Of a stretch of DNA of 64,000 bases, positions 27,279 to 35,211 are shown in pieces. A program made the translations under genes and the position numbers. The notes under the pieces were generated by a model. It worked only from the letters and a program-made list of their open reading frames with translations. It did no database searches and had not been told where the DNA came from. Source of the DNA: Flavobacterium luteolum (GTDB taxonomy: Bacteria > Bacteroidota > Bacteroidia > Flavobacteriales > Flavobacteriaceae); NCBI RefSeq assembly GCF_027111275.1, contig NZ_CP114286.1:2046001-2110000 (forward strand), written 5' to 3'. Each line of letters opens with the position of its first letter. Within the stretch, counting starts at the first letter, position 1.

Positions 27279-27332
27279 TTTATCATATATTTTTGTAACT
27301 TCAAGTATATTAATCTTTTAAAAACAAAAAGA

Positions 27333-27455
27333 ATGGATAAGTATATTGAAGATTACAATGTTCCCTCTTATGTATTTCAAATCTTAAATATAATTTTCGG
27401 CTTACTGCTGATTTATATTTTATATCGATTGTACAAACATTTTACAAGAAAATAA
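27333..27455 (+). CDS. Single-span small membrane protein of 40 residues
   Basis: The 40-residue ORF begins MDKYIEDYNVPSYVFQIL, has one hydrophobic helix at about 14-32 (FQILNIIFGLLLIYILY) and ends with a basic tail RLYKHFTRK, a cytoplasm-facing signature. A TATTTTTG box at 27288-27295 matches the -7 consensus 37 bases upstream, though its best -33 partner has a long spacer (23). It lies between the trpS terminator and the dprA stop, on the opposite strand to dprA. The layout is that of a real small membrane protein; function unknown. Confidence 0.55.
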   Translation: MDKYIEDYNVPSYVFQILNIIFGLLLIYILYRLYKHFTRK

Positions 27456-27473
27456 TGTATAGGATTTTCTGTG

Positions 27474-28574
27474 TTAAATTGACTCAAAAAGTTTTCCAGG
27501 AAGTGGTCTAATAACACCTTTTAATTCCATACCAATCAGAATTCCGGATAGTTTGAAAATTGGTATTTGACATTCGATTGCAATGATATCTAATAACTCT
27601 TTTCCGTTTTTTAGAAGAAAATCGTAAACCTTCTGTTCTTCAGATTCTAATTCCACAAAAAGCTGTTTCTGAATGTTTTTTGTTTTTTCTTTAATATCCC
27701 AATTTAACATATATATTAAATCAGCGGCATCTGTCAACACATTTGCTTTCTGGGTTTTAATTAAATTATTGCAGCCTTGACTGTATTTATCTGTAACTCT
27801 TCCAGGCACAGCAAAAACATCACGATTGTACTCGTTGGCCATATTTGCAGTAATTAGAGATCCACCTCGATCGGCAGATTCTATAACAATTGTAGCTTCA
27901 GTCATTCCAGCAACAATACGGTTTCGACGCACAAACTTCTCTTTATCTGGATTCGAATCGCTCCAAAACTCAGTAATAAATCCGCCATTCTCCTCCATTC
28001 TAGCCATATACTTTTTATGAGTTCTCGGATAAATCTGATTTAAACCATGAGCCAGCACGCCAACAGTTTGTAAATTTAAATCCATTGCCGCCTGATGCGC
28101 TACGATATCAACTCCATAAGCAAATCCACTTACAATCACTGGATCTAATGGAGCCAAATCTTCAATTAATTTTCTACAAAAATCAGTTCCATAAGAAGTA
28201 ATCTGCCGTGTGCCCACGATACTGATTATTTTTTTGTTTTTAAAATCTAGATTTCCGGCAGTAAATATCAGAATTGGTGCATCAATGCAATGTTTAAGTC
28301 GTTCTGGGTAATTATCATCCTGAAAAAACGAAACCTGAATATTATTGTTTTTTATAAATGAAAGTTCTTTATCTGCTTTTTCAAAAACACTTTTATCTTT
28401 TATATTTTTCAATAAAACAGATCCAATTCCATCAACAGCAGCCAATTGAGAATTCTTTGCTTTAAAAATAGCATCGGCATCACCAAACGAATTAAGCAAT
28501 TTTTTGCCCATTATATCTCCTACTCCATCAACCTTCAATAAGGCAAGTAAATTAAACAATTCTTGATCTGTCAT
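27474..28574 (-). CDS. dprA: DNA-processing protein DprA
   Basis: 366 residues. An N-terminal helix-hairpin-helix-like part (VDGVGDIMGKKLLNSFG) precedes the Rossmann core with IVGTRQITSYG (about 116-126), VSGFAYGVDIVAHQAA, GLNQIYPRTHKK and RRNRIVAGMT, all classic DprA motifs. A C-terminal winged-helix segment (IAIECQIPIFKLSGILIGME) completes the domain order. DprA binds incoming single-stranded DNA and loads RecA during natural transformation; the gene is widespread and does not prove competence. It converges on the 40-residue membrane protein with only 18 bases between stops and no clear terminator there. Confidence 0.93.
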   Translation of the reverse strand: MTDQELFNLLALLKVDGVGDIMGKKLLNSFGDADAIFKAKNSQLAAVDGIGSVLLKNIKDKSVFEKADKELSFIKNNNIQVSFFQDDNYPERLKHCIDAPILIFTAGNLDFKNKKIISIVGTRQITSYGTDFCRKLIEDLAPLDPVIVSGFAYGVDIVAHQAAMDLNLQTVGVLAHGLNQIYPRTHKKYMARMEENGGFITEFWSDSNPDKEKFVRRNRIVAGMTEATIVIESADRGGSLITANMANEYNRDVFAVPGRVTDKYSQGCNNLIKTQKANVLTDAADLIYMLNWDIKEKTKNIQKQLFVELESEEQKVYDFLLKNGKELLDIIAIECQIPIFKLSGILIGMELKGVIRPLPGKLFESI

Positions 28575-28777
28575 CTTGTTTTAACATTATGTAAAATAGA
28601 TAAATAAAATCTACTTTTTTTAAGGCACAAATATCTATAAAACAAAGTAATTTCTTAATAAAATTATAGAATATTTTTAAAGTGCCTTGTTTTGAAAGAA
28701 AACATAAAAAGTTAATATACTGAAAACGAATTGTCTAAAAATAATTCGGAATTGTTAATAAAAATTGTGAATAAAAT

Positions 28778-28807
28778 TTTGATAACTATACGCGTTGTCT
28801 AACTTTG
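28778..28807 (+). promoter_or_regulatory. Promoter of the HU-SPOR gene; probable leaderless start
   Basis: TTTG (28778-28781), 18 bases, TAACTTTG (28800-28807), an exact TAnnTTTG. The box ends five bases before the ATG at 28813, so the transcript should start at or next to the start codon. Confidence 0.65.
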
Positions 28808-28812
28808 TTAAT

Positions 28813-29784
28813 ATGAAAATCGAAGTATATATCTCACAGTTATTGTATCGTTATCAGTGTGTAACGATTCCAGGATTTGGTGCATTTTTAACAGAAACTC
28901 ACTCAGCGCAGCTGAATGAAAGCACTAATTCGTTTTTTCCTCCAAAAAAAACCATTTCTTTCAACAGTCGTATCAAAAATAACGATGGATTGTTGGCAAA
29001 TCATATTGCACAAGCAGAAAAAACATCTTATAGTTTTGCAGTTAGCGCAATTGCTTTTGAGGTTTTAAACTGGAAAAAAACATTGGAAGAAGAAGGCGTG
29101 ATTCTTTTAAAGAACATTGGAGAGCTGCGTTTAAATTCTGAAAGCAATATTGTTTTTAAACCAAACGATCAAACCAATTTTCTATCTACTTCTTTCGGAT
29201 TAAGTCCTTTTGTTTCGCCAATGGTGAAAAAAGAAGCTTTCGAGAAAAAAATCGAAAAAATCGCGGCAAAAGAAAAAGATGCTGTTTTATTATACGAAAA
29301 TGAAGAAGAAACTAAATCTTCAAATCCGTTCTTGCGATATGCTGCAATTCTTGTTTTAGGACTTGGAATTACAGGAAGCATTGGTTACCCATTATATCAA
29401 AATCAAATTGATAACCAAACACTTGTTGTAGAACAAGCAGTTCAGAAAAAAGTACAGAACAAAATTCAAGAAGCAACTTTCTTTATTAAAAGTCCGCTTC
29501 CAGCTGTAACTCTTTCTGTTGATTCTGCTAAAGTTGAAACTGTCGAAACAACAATGCCATATCACATTATGGCTGGTGCTTTTAGAAGCGAGCAGAATGC
29601 AAGAAAAGCGTATAACCAACTAATTAAAGATGGTTTCAAAGCGAGAATGTTGAAAGAAAACAAACACGGATTATTTCCTGTTTTATACGGAAGCTATGCG
29701 ACTATGAAAGAAGCAGAGCAAGCTCAAAAAGAAATACAAAAAGGCGAAAATCCACAAGCTTGGATCCTGGTCGAAAATCTATAA
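28813..29784 (+). CDS. HU/CCDC81-like and SPOR-domain membrane protein
   Basis: 323 residues from the ATG at 28813; a TTG at 28795 overlaps the -7 box and is rejected. The N-terminus (MKIEVYISQLLYRYQCVTIP, then GFGAFLTE) and the ~80 residues after it fit the prokaryotic CCDC81-like HU domain pair. A single membrane helix lies at about 178-195 (AAILVLGLGITGSIGYPLY). The C-terminal ~75 residues (YHIMAGAFRSEQNARKAYNQ and VLYGSYATMKEAEQ) are a SPOR domain, which binds denuded peptidoglycan in division and cell-wall proteins. The layout predicts a cytoplasmic HU-like head and a periplasmic SPOR tail, linking something inside the cell to the wall. Whether the head binds DNA is not shown here. Confidence 0.85.
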   Translation: MKIEVYISQLLYRYQCVTIPGFGAFLTETHSAQLNESTNSFFPPKKTISFNSRIKNNDGLLANHIAQAEKTSYSFAVSAIAFEVLNWKKTLEEEGVILLKNIGELRLNSESNIVFKPNDQTNFLSTSFGLSPFVSPMVKKEAFEKKIEKIAAKEKDAVLLYENEEETKSSNPFLRYAAILVLGLGITGSIGYPLYQNQIDNQTLVVEQAVQKKVQNKIQEATFFIKSPLPAVTLSVDSAKVETVETTMPYHIMAGAFRSEQNARKAYNQLIKDGFKARMLKENKHGLFPVLYGSYATMKEAEQAQKEIQKGENPQAWILVENL

Positions 29785-29787
29785 ATC

Positions 29788-29824
29788 AAAAAAATCCCGT
29801 TCTTCTGAAACGGGATTTTTTTTT
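29788..29824 (+). terminator. Terminator of the HU-SPOR gene, bidirectional
   Basis: AATCCCGTT (29793-29801) pairs with AACGGGATT (29809-29817), flanked by A and T runs on both sides, so it can also end the convergent gene that stops at 29860. Confidence 0.85.
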
Positions 29825-29859
29825 GATCTAAAAACTTAATATTCCGCAATGTTTAATGT

Positions 29860-30621
29860 TTATCGTGAAACAATCTTAGCATCTTGTGATAAAATCTCTT
29901 TTCCTGATTGATATACTATTAATGCCGCAGGCGCCGAATTTTTTTCACCTAAAACAATAAAATGACACTCATATCTGAAGTTTCCTTTTTTGAATTCGAA
30001 ATGATGATTTCCGCCTGTACCATCTGCAACAAAAATTCCATTTTCGATTACTAAATCAGGTTTGTCGGTCATTTTGTTTTTGATTCCCCAAGAAACGTAA
30101 CGATAGTTATTATTCCCCAAATCATCAATTCTTATTCTAAATTTTGAAGTTTCAAGAATGGCAATCGGCTCTTTAAAATTTGAAATCAAAGAGTTTACAT
30201 TTTTCTTCTGTGCTGCAATCAGCGAATTTTTTATTTTCAGTTCTTCATCAGATTGATGATTGATGCTGATGATTCTTCCATCAGTATCGATCCACAAATC
30301 ACCTTGATTGAGCATAATTCCACGCCAACCCACTTCTGACCAATCCTTTGCAGGACCCGATTTTGTTATTTTTTCAATCAAAACTTTATCAAAAATTTGA
30401 TTATATCTTTTTATAAAATCTGCTTTATCTTTCACTGACGGAATTGGATATTCTCGCTTGAACGGAAATTTTATTCGTTTTGCAATTGCTTCTTTATCGC
30501 TGTTTTTCACTTCCAGAATAAACTTCGAAATGAACTTTTGATATTCTGGTTTCAAATCTTGAGCAATTAAAAACGAAGAATTAAACACCAAAATTGTTAG
30601 CAATATTTTAAATGTTTTCAT
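29860..30621 (-). CDS. Exported protein of unknown function
   Basis: 253 residues. MKTFKILLTILVFNSSFLIA then QDL is a signal peptide, so the protein is periplasmic or surface-exposed. The mature part has an NTF2-like flavour: a helical start (YQKFISKFILEVKNSDKEAI) with an AKRIKFPF strand and the line GWRGIMLNQGDLWIDTDG, as in nuclear-transport-factor-like folds of many Bacteroidota exported proteins. The C-terminal half is beta-rich. I cannot assign a function. It converges on the HU-SPOR gene and shares its terminator. Confidence 0.72.
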   Translation of the reverse strand: MKTFKILLTILVFNSSFLIAQDLKPEYQKFISKFILEVKNSDKEAIAKRIKFPFKREYPIPSVKDKADFIKRYNQIFDKVLIEKITKSGPAKDWSEVGWRGIMLNQGDLWIDTDGRIISINHQSDEELKIKNSLIAAQKKNVNSLISNFKEPIAILETSKFRIRIDDLGNNNYRYVSWGIKNKMTDKPDLVIENGIFVADGTGGNHHFEFKKGNFRYECHFIVLGEKNSAPAALIVYQSGKEILSQDAKIVSR

Positions 30622-30699
30622 ATCAAAAATAATTTAATGCGTTAGAAATTAGATTTTTGAAAAACAGAAAACAGTGTTTCACGTAGGACGCTCCAAAAA

Positions 30700-32979
30700 T
30701 TAATTTATGCTCGCTTTGAACATTTTCAATTCGTCCCAGGTAAATTCGTCGCCATATTTTTCCTTCAAAGGGCTCAAAGATTCTTCTTGATAAAACTGAA
30801 ATGCTTCTCGCAAAGCCAAAATTTTATCATACGGAAGAACATCAGTAATTTCAATTTTCTTCGCTTGAATAAGTCGTATCAAATGCCCCTCAATAGTTTG
30901 AACATTCAATTTACGCATTCTCGCAATATCTTCAACCGAATTTTTATCCATCCACAAATCGTACGTTTCTTCGACTGTCGTTTTTTTAGCCGTTTTAAGC
31001 TCGTTTTTCTCTGTCTTAGCTGATTTGTATCGAACAACGGGTTCTTCAGCCCTAAAAATGTCTGTATTTGTCGTTTTCAGCTCTTCTCTTATCCTTTCCG
31101 CTTTGTTCGTTTTGTAATTTTTAATATTTGGCGACGAAAGCTTTTCTTTACTAATTTCTTCACCGGCAACAACAACTTCAATCAATAACTTGGCTTTCAT
31201 CAATCGTAAAACCGCTTTTGTTTGGAGATCTTCCAAAAAGTTAAGCTCTTCGTAGAACTCTTTTACTTTTTTAAATTTTTGAATTTCACCCATTTTGTAA
31301 ATCAGATCATCTACCAACTTATCCATTTGTTTGAAGAAATAATCATAGGCCGCATCTACCCTTTCTTTTACAAAAAACAAATCGACCGTTTCTTTGATGA
31401 AAATTTTATTGAGTTGCGAAATGAATTTCTGCGAAGGATCTAAAAGCTGCTCCATAATTTCCATGCGTTTATGTGCCCAAACTGCATGTTTCGTTTTTTC
31501 GGAACCTGCTGCATTTTCGTTATAACTGAAACGATGATTTCGCCATTCTTGCGCCAATTCTCCCCAATTAAAACTGTTTATCAAATAGTTATGTATAAAA
31601 TTTTTAGTTTCAAAGTGAAGCGCTTTCTCCAAAGTTTCTTCTGTTGCTCTGTTCAAAGCATAATCCATCACATCTTGATCGTTAGAAATACCATTCATCT
31701 GCATCGGAGAAAGCAAAATAAGACCTTCTAACGAACGCAAACGCGAAAGTGCTACATAGGCCTGTCCGGGCAGAAAAACTTGCGATACATCGAGCGCTGC
31801 TTTGTCAAAAGTTAAACCTTGGCTTTTGTGCACCGTGATGGCCCAAGCCAACTTGATTGGATAATGCGCAAAAGTTCCTAAAACCTCTTCTTCGATATCT
31901 TTGGTTTGTTCGTTGACTTTGTAGCGGATATTTTTCCATTCGTACTTTTCCACTTCAAGCGTCATGTTCTCTTCTGGAAAATGAACAAAGATTTCTTCAT
32001 CTGAAAGCGATTTGATTATACCCATTTTTCCGTTGAAATATCTTTTCTCAAAAGACAAATCGTTTTTGACGAACATGATCTGTGCGCCGACTTTTAATTT
32101 CAGTTCTTCCTCGACAGGAAATATCTTTTCTGGAAAATCTCCTACAACAAATGGCGTATAAACATATTCTTTACCACCTAAATCACTGATTGACTGTGAG
32201 TTAATAGAATCAGCTTTAGCATTATGCGTTGTAAGCGTTATATAGCCTTTGTTCTCTTTAAAGTCAAAATCTGGCTTAACATATTGATTTAGAATAGCTA
32301 TGTCTTGTGGCGTGATCTGATTGTTTCGCAAATTATTCAAAACTGAAATAAAAGCATCATCGGTCTGGCGATAGATTTTTGACAATTCAATATAAATTGG
32401 CGGATACGTTTGGAGAACATGAGAATGAAAAAAGAATTTCCCTCGGTAATAATTTTTCAGCGTTCGCCATTCTTCATCACGAATAACCGGCGGCAATTGT
32501 AGCAAGTCTCCAATAAACAAAACCTGGACTCCGCCAAAAGGCTGTGTGTTTCTTCGAACAGTCTGCATCATGAAATCGACCGCATCCAACAAATCGGCGC
32601 GCATCATACTCACTTCATCAATAACCAGAAGCTCCATGTTTTTGATTACATTTCGCTTGACGTTATTCATTTTGAAATGACGACGCAAAGATTCTTTGTT
32701 TTCAAACTTTACCGTTTCTGTAAATTGTGCGCTCGCTTCGTAAGACGGAATAAAAGCAGAAAACGGAAGCTGAAACATAGAATGGATTGTTACACCTCCA
32801 GCATTCAAAGCAGCAATTCCTGTTGGTGCAACGACCACAGTATTTTTATGCGTTGTTGCGATGATTTCACGCAAAAGCGTAGTTTTTCCAGTACCTGCTT
32901 TTCCCGTAAGGAAAATAGATTTTTGAGTCTGATTGATGAATTGCAAAGTATAAGCTGCCGCTTCTGAAACGTTCTGCAT
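30700..32979 (-). CDS. Pif1/RecD2-like DNA helicase with C-terminal helix-turn-helix
   Basis: 759 residues. Walker A is LTGKAGTGKTTLLREI (about 24-39), motif Ia VVVAPTGIAALNAGGVTIHS, Walker B LLVIDEVSMM, and GGVQVLFIGDLLQLPPV follows. The C-terminal motor motifs are AWAITVHKSQGLTFDKA and AYVALSRLRSLEGLIL. These match superfamily 1B helicases (Pif1/RecD2/Dda), which move 5' to 3'. Residues ~665-755 form a helix-turn-helix-like tail (SVEDIARMRKLNVQTIEGHL) common in Bacteroidota versions. It probably acts in replication-fork or recombination repair. It stands alone, 104 bases from the OmpH-like gene upstream. Confidence 0.88.
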   Translation of the reverse strand: MQNVSEAAAYTLQFINQTQKSIFLTGKAGTGKTTLLREIIATTHKNTVVVAPTGIAALNAGGVTIHSMFQLPFSAFIPSYEASAQFTETVKFENKESLRRHFKMNNVKRNVIKNMELLVIDEVSMMRADLLDAVDFMMQTVRRNTQPFGGVQVLFIGDLLQLPPVIRDEEWRTLKNYYRGKFFFHSHVLQTYPPIYIELSKIYRQTDDAFISVLNNLRNNQITPQDIAILNQYVKPDFDFKENKGYITLTTHNAKADSINSQSISDLGGKEYVYTPFVVGDFPEKIFPVEEELKLKVGAQIMFVKNDLSFEKRYFNGKMGIIKSLSDEEIFVHFPEENMTLEVEKYEWKNIRYKVNEQTKDIEEEVLGTFAHYPIKLAWAITVHKSQGLTFDKAALDVSQVFLPGQAYVALSRLRSLEGLILLSPMQMNGISNDQDVMDYALNRATEETLEKALHFETKNFIHNYLINSFNWGELAQEWRNHRFSYNENAAGSEKTKHAVWAHKRMEIMEQLLDPSQKFISQLNKIFIKETVDLFFVKERVDAAYDYFFKQMDKLVDDLIYKMGEIQKFKKVKEFYEELNFLEDLQTKAVLRLMKAKLLIEVVVAGEEISKEKLSSPNIKNYKTNKAERIREELKTTNTDIFRAEEPVVRYKSAKTEKNELKTAKKTTVEETYDLWMDKNSVEDIARMRKLNVQTIEGHLIRLIQAKKIEITDVLPYDKILALREAFQFYQEESLSPLKEKYGDEFTWDELKMFKASIN

Positions 32980-33020
32980 TGGGCTTGTATTAAAGAAATA
33001 AAATTACCGCATTTTTATAA

Positions 33021-33056
33021 AAAGAAAAAACCTAAATCTTAGTGGATTTAGGTTTT
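33021..33056 (-). terminator. Terminator of the OmpH-like gene
   Basis: AAAACCTAAATC (33027-33038) pairs with GATTTAGGTTTT (33045-33056), with a U-rich run following on the minus strand. Confidence 0.8.
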
Positions 33057-33082
33057 CAGTAATTTAGTTAGTTTGGTAGTTT

Positions 33083-33667
33083 TTATTTTTTTGCTTCGCC
33101 TTCTTTTGCTTCAGCTGCTGGTTTTGCATCTGTCTTTGGCTCTGCTTTGTATTTATCATTTAAAGCTTTGATAATTTCTTTTGTGATATCGTATTTCTCT
33201 TCAGCATACAAAATTGTTGCAGCATCTCCTGTTCCGTAGATGTAAGAGTAACCGTTTTTCTTTCCGTAATCTTTAATGAATTTTTTAACTCCACTAACAA
33301 GAGAATCCATCTCAACACCACTTTCTTGTTGTAATTGTTGAGCCAATGCTTGTTGTGCATAACCTAATTGCTGCTCTCTTTTTTGCAATTCAGCACCTCT
33401 TTGCTGTGCCCAAGCTTGACCGTTTGCTTGTGCCTGACTTTGAAAACTAGCAGCGTCTTGTTTAAAACGTGAAATCTCAGCTTGTAATTGTCTACCTTTT
33501 TCTTCCGCTTGAGCTTTATACTTTGCCTCTAAATCTTTTGCCTCAGTGTATTCTTTCATCAAAACCGAAGTATCCACGTAAGCTGTTTTTACTTCCTTTA
33601 CCTCTGCTGTTTTGTTACAAGAAACTGCGAAAACTGAAAGTGCGATAATAACTAATGCTTTTTTCAT
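33083..33667 (-). CDS. OmpH/Skp-family lipoprotein
   Basis: 194 residues. The N-terminus MKKALVIIALSVFAVSCNK has a lipobox with the cysteine at about 17, so it is probably a lipoprotein. The middle is a long helical hairpin rich in Q, A, E and K (LEAKYKAQAEEKGRQLQAEI, then AQQALAQQLQQ) flanked by the short beta pieces AYVDTSVLMKEY and YSYIYGTGDAATILYA; this strand-hairpin-strand order is the Skp/OmpH layout. Family members are periplasmic chaperones for outer-membrane proteins. The C-terminal tail is low complexity (KPAAEAKEGEAKK). It has its own promoter and terminator. Confidence 0.85.
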   Translation of the reverse strand: MKKALVIIALSVFAVSCNKTAEVKEVKTAYVDTSVLMKEYTEAKDLEAKYKAQAEEKGRQLQAEISRFKQDAASFQSQAQANGQAWAQQRGAELQKREQQLGYAQQALAQQLQQESGVEMDSLVSGVKKFIKDYGKKNGYSYIYGTGDAATILYAEEKYDITKEIIKALNDKYKAEPKTDAKPAAEAKEGEAKK

Positions 33668-33700
33668 TTTTTATAATTCTATTTTTTTAAGTATTGAAGA

Positions 33701-33729
33701 CAAAAATATAAAAAAATCAATAGCATCAA
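33701..33729 (-). promoter_or_regulatory. Promoter of the OmpH-like gene
   Basis: On the minus strand TTG (33729-33727), 18 bases, TATTTTTG (33708-33701), an exact match to the -7 consensus, about 33 bases before the ATG. Confidence 0.65.
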
Positions 33730-33848
33730 CATAAAGTTTAAAAAATGCGTAAAATTTATGATATTGTTTTTATTTATCGAAAAAAATATAGCCATAAACC
33801 AATGTTATCGCCATATTTTAGGTGTTTTTTGTCTTGTTTTGGATTAGC

Positions 33849-33892
33849 TAAAAAAAGCCATCTTGTCTTTTAGAGGCAAAACGGCTTTAAAT
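33849..33892 (-). terminator. Terminator of the methyltransferase gene
   Basis: AAAGCC (33854-33859) pairs with GGCTTT (33883-33888), with a second helix TTGTC/GGCAA inside; a seven-base U run follows on the minus strand. Confidence 0.6.
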
Positions 33893-33904
33893 GATTTTTG
33901 ATTT

Positions 33905-34753
33905 TTATTTGTTTTTTAAAACGTAAATATGCGATGAATATTCCTTTGAGCTTTTTGCTTTCCAATTTGATTTTAAACCAATGAAAAAAGCTTTGATGTA
34001 ATTCATTTTTCCATTTTTATATTTTTCGGATAAAAGGCTTACGTAAAAAGAATCAAACTTCATTGGAAGTATCTTTTCTAATTTCATATCCACTCTTTCA
34101 AAAAGCAATTGAATTGATTTTTTTGAAAAATGCCAAAAGTGAATCGGCACATCATACGCAGCCCAAAAAGTTTCATAATGACCCGCATCGAACGATTTAT
34201 AGTTTGGAACCGCAATAATTAATGTTCCAGTTGGTTTTAACAAACGCTTTAATTCTTGAATCTGAAGTTCTAAATTTGGAACGTGTTCCAAAACATGCCA
34301 CATTGTAATTACATCCAAAGAATTACTTTCTAAAGTGCTAGTTTCTTCTACAAATGAAATTCCTTTTTCTTTAGCAATATTTTTTGCTCGATCGCTTGGT
34401 TCTACTCCAATGGTTTCCCAACCGTCATTTTTTGCTGTTAGAAGAAAATCTCCAGTTCCGGCTCCAATATCCAAAAGTTTTCCTTTTTTCGATTGCTGGC
34501 TATTGATTAGATTCAATTTATTCTTAAGCGCAATATTTTTTACAAAATGATATGCTTTTTCAAATAACGAACGTTTGTTATCTGTATGCGAAATATAATC
34601 TTCGCTTTCGTAATATTTACCCAAATTTTGAAGTTCAGGTTGTGGAGAAGTAATTAGCATATCTAATTCTTCATCGTAATACAAATCAAAAATTTCTTTT
34701 GAAACAGAATGGTCTTTTACCGTAAGAAAGTGTTTTTTGTTTAAAACGTTCAT
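33905..34753 (-). CDS. Class I SAM-dependent methyltransferase
   Basis: 282 residues. Motif I is GKLLDIGAGTGDFLLTAKND (about 91-110), followed by GVEPSDRAKNIA, DVITMWHVLEHVPN and a post-motif block LKPTGTLIIAVPNYKSFDA. This is the Methyltransf_23 arrangement, common in enzymes that modify lipids, quinones or surface sugars. An N-terminal extension with DLYYDEELDMLITSPQP precedes the core; it lacks an obvious zinc finger. The substrate cannot be read. It is transcribed away from the parS-like sites at 35.0-35.1 kb, and no partner gene adjoins. Confidence 0.85.
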   Translation of the reverse strand: MNVLNKKHFLTVKDHSVSKEIFDLYYDEELDMLITSPQPELQNLGKYYESEDYISHTDNKRSLFEKAYHFVKNIALKNKLNLINSQQSKKGKLLDIGAGTGDFLLTAKNDGWETIGVEPSDRAKNIAKEKGISFVEETSTLESNSLDVITMWHVLEHVPNLELQIQELKRLLKPTGTLIIAVPNYKSFDAGHYETFWAAYDVPIHFWHFSKKSIQLLFERVDMKLEKILPMKFDSFYVSLLSEKYKNGKMNYIKAFFIGLKSNWKAKSSKEYSSHIYVLKNK

Positions 34754-34790
34754 TTTTTAAATTTATAGATATTTGGGTTTAATTTATAGC

Positions 34791-34830
34791 AAATCCTAAA
34801 AACGAAATTTTATCGCTTTTAGGATTTTTT
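34791..34830 (+). terminator. Terminator-like hairpin with no matching gene
   Basis: AAATCCTAAAAACGA (34791-34805) pairs with TCGCTTTTAGGATTT (34813-34827) with one mismatch, followed by T residues on the plus strand. No plus-strand gene ends here. It may end read-through, or belong to an unannotated RNA. Confidence 0.4.
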
Positions 34831-35034
34831 GTTTTTCATTTTATTCTTCTAGATTCTTCTAAATTCTTTTTGATTCTTTTTGATTCCTTCAAAATTGATA
34901 ATTCAACATAATTGCAAATCTACTTTACTTATCCTTTTGCAAAATAATTTCCTTTTCAAATCTGATTTTTATTTGCATCTGAAACGGTTAATAATTCCAA
35001 TTGCATTAAAAAAACAATTTTCTTTTACCAAAAG

Positions 35035-35137
35035 GTTTCACGTGGAACAGTTACAATCTAAGATTTTTGGCTTTAGATTTTAGATTTATTCTAGATTCTG
35101 AAATAAAACCTAAAAGCATTATAGTTTCACGTGGAAC
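35035..35137. other. Two parS-like sites left of mnmG
   Basis: GTTTCACGTGGAAC occurs at 35035-35048 and 35124-35137. The sequence agrees with the ParB-binding parS consensus TGTTNCACGTGRAACA. The sites lie in the 459-base gap between the methyltransferase and the mnmG stop, which otherwise holds AT-rich DNA, a T/C-rich run with two copies of TTTTTGATTC near 34.86 kb and a heptamer array; no gene is seen there. Confidence 0.75.
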
Positions 35138-35150
35138 ATTTAATACTCTT

Positions 35151-35206
35151 CAGTCCCAGTTTACAGTCTCAGTACAAACTGAAAACTGAAAATTGAGACT
35201 GCAAAC
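35151..35206. repeat. Heptamer array forming an inverted repeat at the mnmG 3' end
   Basis: The sequence runs in near-7-base steps (CAGTCCC AGTTTAC, later CTGAAAA CTGAAAA). GTTTACAGTCTCAGT (35159-35173) pairs with ATTGAGACTGCAAAC (35192-35206) with two mismatches. It ends six bases from the mnmG stop and could also serve as its terminator. Confidence 0.55.
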
Positions 35207-35211
35207 TTTAT

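Noticed and set aside
30673..30686. GTTTCACGTAGGAC as a further parS-like site
   Set aside because: Two mismatches break the palindrome, and it lies alone more than 4 kb from the cluster.
34846..34890. Tandem TTTTTGATTC-type run as a CRISPR or functional array
   Set aside because: Short T/C-rich slippage repeat with no spacers.
34880..35083. Plus-strand ORF left of mnmG
   Set aside because: AT-rich intergenic DNA that includes a parS-like site; composition is not gene-like.
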